Source of the DNA: Spirochaetaceae bacterium UBA1306
GTDB taxonomy: Bacteria > Spirochaetota > Spirochaetia > Treponematales > Rectinemataceae
Direction: 5' to 3'
Length of the DNA: 15,863 nt
Assembly: GCA_002307245.1 (NCBI GenBank)
Contig: DBTW01000006.1
Location: 7,812 to 23,674 of the forward strand
Shown: positions 1-5,939 of the stretch, one piece after another
How positions within the stretch are numbered: the first letter of the stretch is position 1
Layout of the letters: the number at the start of each line of letters is the position of its first letter
The notes under the pieces: generated by a model
Told to the model about the DNA's origin: nothing
The model's database searches: none
The model's input: the letters and a program-made list of their open reading frames with translations, nothing else
Translations under genes and position numbers: made by a program

Positions 1-1964
1 CCCGAGAGCATGGCCTCGATGCGGACGATGCGGTCGCCGGAGACCAGGAGGTCGTGGAGGGTGCTGATGACGGGCAGGCCCGCGCCGGCCGTGGTCTCGT
101 AGAGGTAGGGCGAGCCCGACTCGCGGCGGGCGCGCATCAGGCTTTCGTAGAAGGGCAGGGGTCCCGTGTTGCCGCGCTTATTGGGCGTGGCGACGGCGAT
201 GGAGGCGCGCAGAGCGCGCTCGTAGAGCTTGGGGACCTCCGGGCTGGCGGTGCAGTCGACGAAGACCGCGTTGGGGAGGCTCATGGACCGGGCCCTCTCG
301 ATGAAGGCCTCGAGGTCGGTGGCCTCGCCCTCGCGCTCGAGGAGGGACTTCCAGTCCTCGAGGGGGATGCCCTTCTCGCGAATGAGCATCTTCTTGGAGC
401 GGGCTATGCCGATGACCTCGACGCGCACGGAATAGTCCTCGGATAGGATCGTGCGCTGCTGGGCTATCTGCTTGAGAAGCGTGCCCCCGACCAGGCCCGA
501 GCCCGCGAGGAAGACCTTGACTGATCTCGTGCCGGAGAGGAAGAAGGCCTCGTGGATGGCGTTGAGGGCCTTGGCCTCGTCCTTCGAGTCGACGACGGCG
601 GAGATGTTGAGCTCGCTGGAGCCCTGGGCTATCGCGGAGATGTTGACGCCGTTGCGCCCCAGGGAATGGAACACGCGGCCTGAGATGCCAGGGGTCTTCT
701 TCATGCGCTCGCCGACGACCGCGATGATGGCCTTGTCGAGCTCGATGATGGGCGGCCCGATGCGGCCGTCGGCGAGCTCTGCGGCGAATTCCTCGCCGAT
801 GGCCGCGACGACGGCGTCCTTGTCGCCGGGCGAGACGGCGAAGCAGATCGACCTCTCGCTCGAGGCCTGGGAGATGAGGATGATGTTCACGCGCCTGCGG
901 GCGAGGCAGCCGAAGAGCCGCATCGCGATGCCGGTCACGCCGACCATGCCCGGGCCCTGCACTCGCACGAGGGCCGTGGCGGAGATGGAGGAGATGCCGC
1001 GCACGGGATAGCGCGAGGGGGCGGCGTCGGAGGCTATCGTGGTGCCCGGGAAGGAGGGGTTGAAGGTGTTGAGGATTCGTATCGGGATGCCGCGCTCGAG
1101 GGCGGGCTGGATGGTCGGGGGATAGATGACCTTGGCGCCGAAGTGCGAGAGCTCCATGGCCTCCTCGTAGCCGAGGCTGTCGAGGCTGAAGGCGTCGGGC
1201 ACCTTGCGCGGGTCGGCTGTGAGGATGCCGTCGACATCGGTCCAGATCTCGACCTCCTCGGCGCCCAGCACGGCGCCGAGGATGGCCGCCGTGTAGTCGG
1301 AGCCGCCGCGGCCGAGGGTTACGGTCTCGCCGGAGGGCGCGGAGGCGATGAAGCCGGTGACGATGGGCAGGGGGCATGCCGACGGCGGGAATCCTCGGGC
1401 GCCGACAACGGCGCGATCCTTCGGATCGCTTGCCGGGGCCTCTCGGGGGAAGAGCCTGGACTTCGTGGCGCTCACCGTAGCCTCGGTGACGGGGCGGGCG
1501 TTGCCGTAGTCGCCCTCGGCGATTATCAGGGCGCGGGCGTCCACGGCGGTCGCGTCGATGCCGGCCGCCCGGAAGGCCGCCGCGACGACGACCGTGGACA
1601 GGCGCTCGCCGAAGCTCATCGCGAGGTCGAGCGTCCGCGTCGAGAGCTCGCGCAGGGCCTTGACGCCCGTGAGCACCTCGAGCAGCTCGCCGAGCAGGGC
1701 CTCGACGCGCTCGGCCGCGGCGCGATCGGCCGGGGCGAGGGCGGCGAGCATGGTCCTCTGCCGATCGCCCACGGTCTCGAAGCGGCCGACCCAGCCGGGG
1801 TCCCGTGCCGCCGCCGCCCTGGCCGTGCCGATGAGGGCGTCCGTGACGCCAGAGAAGGCGGAGACGACCACCACCGACTGCCCGCGCTCGCGGACGATCT
1901 CGACCAAGGCGCGAATGGCATCGGGGCTTCCCACCGAGGTGCCGCCGAATTTAGCTATCCTCAT
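1..1964 (-). CDS. thrA: Bifunctional aspartokinase / homoserine dehydrogenase, partial (C-terminus beyond left edge)
   Basis: This cytoplasmic enzyme phosphorylates aspartate and later reduces aspartate semialdehyde to homoserine, the first and third steps toward threonine and methionine. About 654 residues are visible; E. coli ThrA has 820, so the C-terminal catalytic part of the dehydrogenase is missing. The kinase domain (about 1-270) starts MRIAKFGGTSVG, the aspartokinase signature, and has GRGGSD at 218-223 and TDVDGILTADPR at 242-253. Two ACT regulatory units follow (about 300-460), with ISQASSERSICF and IAQGSSELNISAV. The dehydrogenase begins near 480 with Rossmann motif GSGLVGG (488-494) and has TPNKRGN. 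The frame stays open with no stop or frameshift. The ATG at 1964 has no Shine-Dalgarno but has a good promoter just upstream. The ACT sequence resembles E. coli ThrA, so threonine feedback is likely but not shown. The fused form rather than separate lysC/hom is supported directly. Confidence 0.95.
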   Translation of the reverse strand, partial: MRIAKFGGTSVGSPDAIRALVEIVRERGQSVVVVSAFSGVTDALIGTARAAAARDPGWVGRFETVGDRQRTMLAALAPADRAAAERVEALLGELLEVLTGVKALRELSTRTLDLAMSFGERLSTVVVAAAFRAAGIDATAVDARALIIAEGDYGNARPVTEATVSATKSRLFPREAPASDPKDRAVVGARGFPPSACPLPIVTGFIASAPSGETVTLGRGGSDYTAAILGAVLGAEEVEIWTDVDGILTADPRKVPDAFSLDSLGYEEAMELSHFGAKVIYPPTIQPALERGIPIRILNTFNPSFPGTTIASDAAPSRYPVRGISSISATALVRVQGPGMVGVTGIAMRLFGCLARRRVNIILISQASSERSICFAVSPGDKDAVVAAIGEEFAAELADGRIGPPIIELDKAIIAVVGERMKKTPGISGRVFHSLGRNGVNISAIAQGSSELNISAVVDSKDEAKALNAIHEAFFLSGTRSVKVFLAGSGLVGGTLLKQIAQQRTILSEDYSVRVEVIGIARSKKMLIREKGIPLEDWKSLLEREGEATDLEAFIERARSMSLPNAVFVDCTASPEVPKLYERALRASIAVATPNKRGNTGPLPFYESLMRARRESGSPYLYETTAGAGLPVISTLHDLLVSGDRIVRIEAMLS

Positions 1965-1975
1965 GATGGGAAGCG

Positions 1976-2004
1976 ATACTATAGAAGCTAACTGCGAAGG
2001 TCAA
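1976..2004 (-). promoter_or_regulatory. thrA: Predicted sigma70-type promoter of thrA
   Basis: Read on the minus strand, a -35 TTGACC (2004-1999) is followed by a 17-base spacer and a -10 TAGTAT (1981-1976); TATAGT in a shifted register (1983-1978) is the alternative. The predicted start of transcription is about 4-5 bases before the ATG at 1964, and no purine-rich site lies in that gap. The transcript would be leaderless or nearly so. The -35 overlaps the stop codon of the upstream membrane-protein gene. Confidence 0.6.
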
Positions 2005-2468
2005 GCTCGGGAGTTCTTCTCCACGCGAGCCTTAAGGATGCGCGCCACCAGGGCGAGCGTTATGGCGAGGATGGGAGCTACGCAATCGACGGCGAGAGAC
2101 CGGAACATCTTGCCCGGCTCGACCCCGCCCTGAAAGCTGAAGATCACATTCAGGCCCAGGATGAAGGCGACGACGCCGGCGATGTAGCAGGCCTTCTCGT
2201 AAAAGTCCCAGAGCCTTGCCGAAGGTACGGCTGCTGAAGATACGGCGGCCGAGGCGGTCCCGCTCGACCCGTTCTTCGCAAGGGCATCCTTCCAGGCGTG
2301 TCCCCATTCCTTGAGGCTCCAGACCGCGAGGACCGCGAAGAAGGGCACGCCGAGGACGATGATGAGGGGCGTGGGCAGCAGGAAGTCGAGGGGATTCCCG
2401 CCCTCGATCACGAAGGCGAATACGAGGGTCCCGATGAACGCGAGGGTAGCGATGATGAAACGCCGCAT
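2001..2468 (-). CDS. Small four-helix membrane protein, MotA/TolQ/ExbB-like (reduced)
   Basis: This 155-residue integral membrane protein has unknown function. Four hydrophobic segments are visible at about 3-21, 29-52, 93-113 and 124-147, with a short polar, Ala/Ser-rich linker (62-88). The first pair carries IEGGNPLDFLLPTPLIIVLG (21-40), like the N-terminal helices of flagellar MotA (glycine-rich turn, 'F..P....IV.G'). The second pair, GVVAFILGLNVIF plus VAPILAITLAL, resembles MotA helices 3-4. Real MotA is about 250-290 residues with a large cytoplasmic loop between these pairs; that loop is essentially absent. The chosen ATG at 2468 follows AAGGAG with a 7-base gap; upstream in-frame starts would read into the tandem repeat. 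It lies between thrA and a HTH protein whose membrane half looks related. Confidence is high that it is a gene and low for the MotA relationship, which rests on reading motifs by eye. Confidence 0.8.
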   Translation of the reverse strand: MRRFIIATLAFIGTLVFAFVIEGGNPLDFLLPTPLIIVLGVPFFAVLAVWSLKEWGHAWKDALAKNGSSGTASAAVSSAAVPSARLWDFYEKACYIAGVVAFILGLNVIFSFQGGVEPGKMFRSLAVDCVAPILAITLALVARILKARVEKNSRA

Positions 2469-2552
2469 GTGACTCTCCTTGCCATGACCGCCGCTCAGGC
2501 TTTCGCGGCCCGACTCTCCGAAGCATCCTTCTATAAGTCGCGACGCGCTTAA

Positions 2553-2725
2553 CGCAGGTCGCCGACGGCGACCCATGCAATAAGCTTCCTTGCGGTCAGG
2601 CGATAGCGAATCTAGTCCATCGAATCGCTATCGCCTATGCGCAGGTCGCCGACGGCGACCCATGCAATAAGCTTCCTTGCGGTCAGGCGATAGCGAATCT
2701 AGTCCATCGAATCGCTATCGCCTAT
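2553..2725. repeat. Tandem pair of identical 86-base repeats, each with two hairpins
   Basis: Bases 2553-2638 and 2640-2725 are identical by inspection, separated by one base (period 87). Each copy holds a 7-bp stem with a 3-base loop, GGTCGCC-GAC-GGCGACC (2557-2573 and 2644-2660). Each also holds a 12-bp stem AGGCGATAGCGA / TCGCTATCGCCT with a 15-base loop (2598-2636 and 2685-2723). A HindIII site lies between the hairpins. The block is clearly less GC-rich than the flanking genes. No T-run follows the stems on either strand, so these are not classical terminators. The right copy supplies the stop codon (TAG, 2724-2722) of the HTH gene. The left copy lies upstream of the small membrane-protein gene. 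Confidence 0.95.
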
Positions 2726-3444
2726 TGTACCTTTGTCCAAGGCGCGCCCTCGCCGCGCAGGAGCAGGGCGAGGGCGACGTTTGAGGCCGCTCCAGTCTTT
2801 TCGTAGACCTTGCCCATGTGGGCTTTGACCGTCCGGATCGTGATGCCGAGTTCGTATGCCGCTTCCTTATAAGTCATCCCGCCCGCAATCAGGGTGGCCG
2901 CCTCCAGCTCCCTCGGCGTGAGGCCATGGGCCTTCGCGAAGGCCCCGCGGAACGCCGCCCCGTCCGGCGGGCCCATGCCCGGCCCGATCCTCGCCGCGTC
3001 GTGCGAGGCGAGCGCGGAGGAGCGTTCCACCACCGCGGCCAGGATGCGCCAGAGCATAGTATTGAGGAGGGCGTAGGCGGCGAGGTAGACGCCGAGGAGT
3101 GTCCAGGTCTCCAGGCCGCCTGCGAAGGGCGCCGCCTTGAAGATCGCGGTGAGGGCTACGAAGAAACCCAGGGCGGCCGCCGCGCGAGAGAGGGAGCCGA
3201 GCTCTCCGAGTATGCGCGCCCCTTCGGCCGCAGAAACGCCGGGAGCGCGGGGCGAGAAGGCGGAGCCTATGGCCGCGAGCACGGATCGAGGCGGCCAGAC
3301 GGCCATGGTGCAGGCGAGGGGCAAGATCAGGGAGAGCGCCGCGGGCAGGATGAAGGCGAGGGCCGCCTCGGAGGCGATGAGGGGAAAAATGAGGGCGAGG
3401 GCCGCGAAGAGGAAGGCCTCGATGAAGAACAGGGTCTTGGCCAC
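2722..3444 (-). CDS. Membrane protein with C-terminal LuxR-type DNA-binding domain
   Basis: This 240-residue protein appears to be a membrane-tethered transcription regulator. The N-terminal two thirds is hydrophobic, with about four segments (5-24, 28-49, 86-103 and 113-138). The C-terminus (172-232) is a GerE/LuxR helix-turn-helix: GLTPRELEAATLIAGG, then YKEAAYELGITIRTVKAHMG (recognition helix) and VYEKTGAASNVALALLLRGE. No receiver, GAF or autoinducer domain is present. The membrane half resembles the neighbouring 155-residue protein in order and motifs: 'ALAFILPAAL' matches 'PLDFLLPTPL', and 'LGFFVALTAIF' matches 'VAFILGLNVIF'. I chose the GTG at 3444 because a TATACT box sits seven bases upstream. 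A GTG at 3483 in the same frame would add 13 residues but has no well-placed ribosome site. The stop codon is provided by the tandem repeat. Target genes are unknown; the adjacent membrane gene and the divergent homocysteine operon are candidates by position only. Confidence 0.85.
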   Translation of the reverse strand: MAKTLFFIEAFLFAALALIFPLIASEAALAFILPAALSLILPLACTMAVWPPRSVLAAIGSAFSPRAPGVSAAEGARILGELGSLSRAAAALGFFVALTAIFKAAPFAGGLETWTLLGVYLAAYALLNTMLWRILAAVVERSSALASHDAARIGPGMGPPDGAAFRGAFAKAHGLTPRELEAATLIAGGMTYKEAAYELGITIRTVKAHMGKVYEKTGAASNVALALLLRGEGAPWTKVQ

Positions 3445-3451
3445 GGCTAGC

Positions 3452-3457
3452 AGTATA
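3452..3457 (-). promoter_or_regulatory. -10 box for the LuxR-type membrane regulator (leaderless start)
   Basis: On the minus strand TATACT (3457-3452) lies seven bases before the GTG at 3444, placing the transcription start at or next to the start codon. A possible -35 TGGCAA (3482-3477) would be 19 bases away and coincides, in reverse complement, with the -35 of the divergent operon. No Shine-Dalgarno sequence is present. Confidence 0.45.
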
Positions 3458-3476
3458 GCACGCCCGGCGCCCCGCC

Positions 3477-3506
3477 TTGCCACGTGATTCTATGGCGCGC
3501 TACACT
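3477..3506 (+). promoter_or_regulatory. Predicted promoter of the homocysteine operon
   Basis: TTGCCA (3477-3482), an 18-base spacer and TACACT (3501-3506) form a sigma70-like promoter. The predicted start is near 3513, giving a leader of about 14 bases that contains GGAGG (3517-3521), five bases before the ATG at 3527. Confidence 0.5.
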
Positions 3507-3526
3507 CCTCCCACTCGGAGGCGAGG

Positions 3527-4681
3527 ATGGCCAAGAGCTACGAAGAGATCAACGCGAAGATAAAGGCCGGCAAGGCGGTGATCCTCACCGCCGAGGAAGT
3601 CTCCCGCATGGCCGAGGAAGCGAGCCCCGCGGAGATCGCGAAAAAGGTCGACGTCGTCACGACCGCCACCTTCGGCGCGATGTGCTCCTCGGGCTGCTTC
3701 ATCAACTTCGGCCATCCCTCGCCGCCGATCAGGATGGAGTCCATCTCCTTGAACGGCGTGAGCGTCTTCGGCGGCGTCGCGGCCGTCGACGGCTACATCG
3801 GGGCCACCGAGGTCTCGCCCGAGGACCCGAAGTACGGCGGCGCCCACGTCATCGAAGCCCTGATCAGGGGCGAGGAGCTCCTCCTCAAGGCCTACGGCAA
3901 GGGCACCGACTGCTATCCCCGCCGCGAGGTCGCGACCTGGGTCTCCAAGGCCACGGTCAACGAGATCACGATGGTGAATCCGCGCAACGCCTACCAGAAC
4001 TACCCGGCCGCCACCAACTCCACCGAGCGTCAGCTGCATACCTACATGGGCAGCCTCCTCCCGCGCCGGGGCAACGTGAACTACTCGACCTCGGGGGAGC
4101 TCTCGCCGCTCATCAACGATCCCTACCTCCGCACGGTCGGCCTGGGCACGAGGGTCTTCCTCGCCGGGGCCCAGGGCTTCGTCTCCTGGAGGGGCACCCA
4201 GTTCAACACGACCAAGCCCAGGGCGCCGAACGGCGTGCCCGAGGGCAACGCGGCCACCCTGATGCTGACCGGCGACCTTAAGGAGATGAGCGCCGACTTC
4301 CTGCGCGCGGCCTACTTCGAGCGCTACGGCGTGAGCCTCTACCTCGGCATAGGCATCCCGATCCCCGTCCTCGACGAGGATATGGCGCGCTGCGTCTCGA
4401 TCCGCAACCGCGACATCCCCGTCCTCGTCTGCGACTACGGCGCCGAGGGCCATCCCGCCATCGCGCGCACGAACTACGAGGAGCTGCGCTCGGGCCGCGT
4501 GGAGCTCGACGGCCGGAGCGTGCGCACGGCGCCGCTCTCGAGCCTCTCCAAGGCCCGGGAGATCGCGTCCCTCCTGAAGGCCCAGGTGGCCTCGGGGGCC
4601 TTCCCCCTCGGCCCGCCCGCGCAGGCCCTGCCCGCGGACTCGACGGTTCGGGGCCTCGAGATCAAGGGGAGGGCGCGATGA
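3527..4681 (+). CDS. Homocysteine biosynthesis protein (DUF39/HcyBio family)
   Basis: The protein has 384 residues. In methanogens this family (M. acetivorans MA1821) makes homocysteine directly from aspartate semialdehyde and a sulfide-derived sulfur, bypassing O-acylhomoserine. The hallmark segment is visible: TTATFGAMCSSGCFINFGHP (45-64) with Cys53 and Cys57, then 'PPIRM', 'GGVAAVDGYIGATE' and a third cysteine in GKGTDCYPR (Cys129). From memory, two conserved cysteines in MA1821 (near 54 and 131) matter for function; Cys53 and Cys129 are the likely equivalents. The protein stops after the core domain; the archaeal protein's C-terminal CBS pair is absent. The ATG follows GGAGG by five bases. 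Its stop overlaps the ferredoxin start (ATGA), so the two are translationally coupled. Family assignment is confident; the reaction is inferred from the archaeal work. Confidence 0.92.
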   Translation: MAKSYEEINAKIKAGKAVILTAEEVSRMAEEASPAEIAKKVDVVTTATFGAMCSSGCFINFGHPSPPIRMESISLNGVSVFGGVAAVDGYIGATEVSPEDPKYGGAHVIEALIRGEELLLKAYGKGTDCYPRREVATWVSKATVNEITMVNPRNAYQNYPAATNSTERQLHTYMGSLLPRRGNVNYSTSGELSPLINDPYLRTVGLGTRVFLAGAQGFVSWRGTQFNTTKPRAPNGVPEGNAATLMLTGDLKEMSADFLRAAYFERYGVSLYLGIGIPIPVLDEDMARCVSIRNRDIPVLVCDYGAEGHPAIARTNYEELRSGRVELDGRSVRTAPLSSLSKAREIASLLKAQVASGAFPLGPPAQALPADSTVRGLEIKGRAR

Positions 4682-5088
4682 AGGAAAAATACGTCCTCGA
4701 GTACTCGAGCGCCATGGTCGACGAGCCGGTGATCTACACCCTCGTCAAGCGCTTCGATATCAAGGTCAACATCCTCAGGGCCGAGATATCCTCGGGCCAG
4801 GAGGGCTCCATGCTCGTCGAGCTAGAGGGCGACCGGGCCAAGCTCGACGAGGGCCGCGGCTATTTGGCCTCCCTCTCCGTGACGCTCCTGCCCATCTCGA
4901 ACTCGCTCCGCGTGCGCGAGGACGCTTGCATCCACTGCGGCTCCTGCACGGGGGTCTGCTTCTCGGGCTGCCTCACGATGGGCGCCCCCGACTGGCTCCT
5001 CGCGGTGGATCGCGACAAGTGCATCGCCTGCGGCCTCTGCGTGAAGGCCTGCCCCCTCGGCCTCATCGGCCTCAAGTTCGGCGAATAG
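4678..5088 (+). CDS. NIL-domain ferredoxin, 2x[4Fe-4S], homocysteine biosynthesis partner
   Basis: This 136-residue soluble iron-sulfur protein is the counterpart of MA1822, the partner of the DUF39 protein. The N-terminus (about 5-75) is a NIL domain, a small ACT-like fold also found on methionine ABC transporters, with 'DIKVNILRAEIS' and 'GSMLVELEG'. The C-terminus carries two cluster motifs: C84-x2-C87-x2-C90-x3-C94, and C115-x2-C118-x2-C121-x3-C125-Pro. The first lacks the usual proline after its fourth cysteine (VCFSGC) and has an extra Cys98. A plausible role is delivering electrons for sulfur transfer or release of homocysteine. The start ATG lies four bases inside the end of the DUF39 gene, preceded by a strong GGGGAGGG site. 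Confidence 0.9.
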   Translation: MKEKYVLEYSSAMVDEPVIYTLVKRFDIKVNILRAEISSGQEGSMLVELEGDRAKLDEGRGYLASLSVTLLPISNSLRVREDACIHCGSCTGVCFSGCLTMGAPDWLLAVDRDKCIACGLCVKACPLGLIGLKFGE

Positions 5089-5110
5089 GCGACGGCCCGG
5101 CGGATCGGGG

Positions 5111-5896
5111 ATGGCGGGCGGGGAGTACCTTAGGCGGCATTATCGCGAGCTCATGGGGGCGCGGTTCGCCGCATTCGCCGCCTCGTACAAGGAGACCGAC
5201 CTCTGGATCGGCGTCGACCCCGGCTCGTTTTCGGGCCGGATGGAGGACTTCGCCTCGGGCCTCGCGCGCAAGTGCCGCCTCGAACTGGAGTCCTATATCG
5301 CGCGGCGCCCCGAATTCCGCGCGAGCCTCGTCCCCATAGCCGACGACCCGCTCGCGCCCGCGATCGCCCGCGACATGCTCGCCGCCTCGGCCGCGGCCGG
5401 CGTCGGGCCCATGGCTGCCGTCGCCGGCGCCGTGGCCGAGCGGATCGGCGCCGCCCTGGCGGCCGAGTTCGGCTGCCGCGAGCTCGTCGTCGAGAACGGT
5501 GGCGACCTCTGGCTGAAGTTCGAGGAGCCGATGGACATCGCCGTCTTCGCGGGCTCCTCGCCCCTGTCCGAGCGGGTCGGCGTCTCGATCCCGCCCGAGC
5601 TCTCACCCCTGGGCGTCTGCACCTCGAGCGGCACGGTCGGCCCCTCCTTGAGCCTCGGGCGCGCCGACGCGGCCATGGTCGCCTGCCGGGCCGGGGCTTT
5701 CCGCTCGGCGGCCCTGGCCGACGCCTGGGCCAGCGCGGTCGGCAACGCGGTCGGGGAAGCCTCGGACATCGAGGACTCCCTGGGCCTGGCCGAGGGGCGG
5801 GAGGGCCTAGTATCGGTCCTCGTCGTCAAGGGCGAGCGCATGGGCATCCGGGGGGGGCTGCCGCTTAAGCTGTTCCGGCGGGACGGCGGGCCTTGA
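5111..5896 (+). CDS. UPF0280 / ApbE-like protein
   Basis: The protein has 261 residues. It belongs to the UPF0280 family (COG2122; MA1715 in Methanosarcina), which resembles the FAD:protein FMN transferase ApbE and was linked genetically to the DUF39/NIL homocysteine route. Visible family motifs are GVGPMAAVAGAVAE (97-110), ELVVENGGDLWL (124-135), GVCTSSGTVGPSLS (168-181) and DAWASAVGN (204-212). No signal peptide or lipobox is seen, so it is probably cytoplasmic, unlike classical ApbE. It starts 22 bases after the ferredoxin stop, closing the three-gene operon. The site before the ATG is weak (CGGGG abutting the start), so the start is less certain than in the two genes before it; Met15 is an alternative. 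The biochemical role is unproven. Confidence 0.88.
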   Translation: MAGGEYLRRHYRELMGARFAAFAASYKETDLWIGVDPGSFSGRMEDFASGLARKCRLELESYIARRPEFRASLVPIADDPLAPAIARDMLAASAAAGVGPMAAVAGAVAERIGAALAAEFGCRELVVENGGDLWLKFEEPMDIAVFAGSSPLSERVGVSIPPELSPLGVCTSSGTVGPSLSLGRADAAMVACRAGAFRSAALADAWASAVGNAVGEASDIEDSLGLAEGREGLVSVLVVKGERMGIRGGLPLKLFRRDGGP

Positions 5897-5921
5897 CCCT
5901 TTGCCTCCAGCGCCCTAGCCT
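5893..5921 (+). promoter_or_regulatory. Predicted promoter of the tandem class II aldolase gene
   Basis: TTGACC (5893-5898), a 17-base spacer and TAGCCT (5916-5921). The -35 overlaps the stop codon of the UPF0280 gene. This suggests the aldolase has its own transcript in addition to any read-through. A GGAGG follows at about 5928-5932, seven to eight bases before the ATG. Confidence 0.5.
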
Positions 5922-5939
5922 TAGCGCGGAGGCTCTCGA

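Noticed and set aside
178..1377. Minus-strand 399-codon frame within thrA
   Set aside because: Arg/His/Pro-rich alternative frame; the true aspartokinase-homoserine dehydrogenase frame runs through the same bases with all family motifs.
2469..2580. N-terminal extension of the small membrane protein (36 more codons)
   Set aside because: The extension is polar, reads into the repeat, and the internal ATG at 2468 has a strong AAGGAG at good spacing and begins a membrane helix.
2598..2723. Intrinsic terminators formed by the 12-bp stems
   Set aside because: No run of T follows the stem on either strand, so a rho-independent terminator is not supported.
2553..2725. CRISPR array
   Set aside because: Only two units separated by a single base, each 86 bases long with internal hairpins; there are no spacers and no cas genes.
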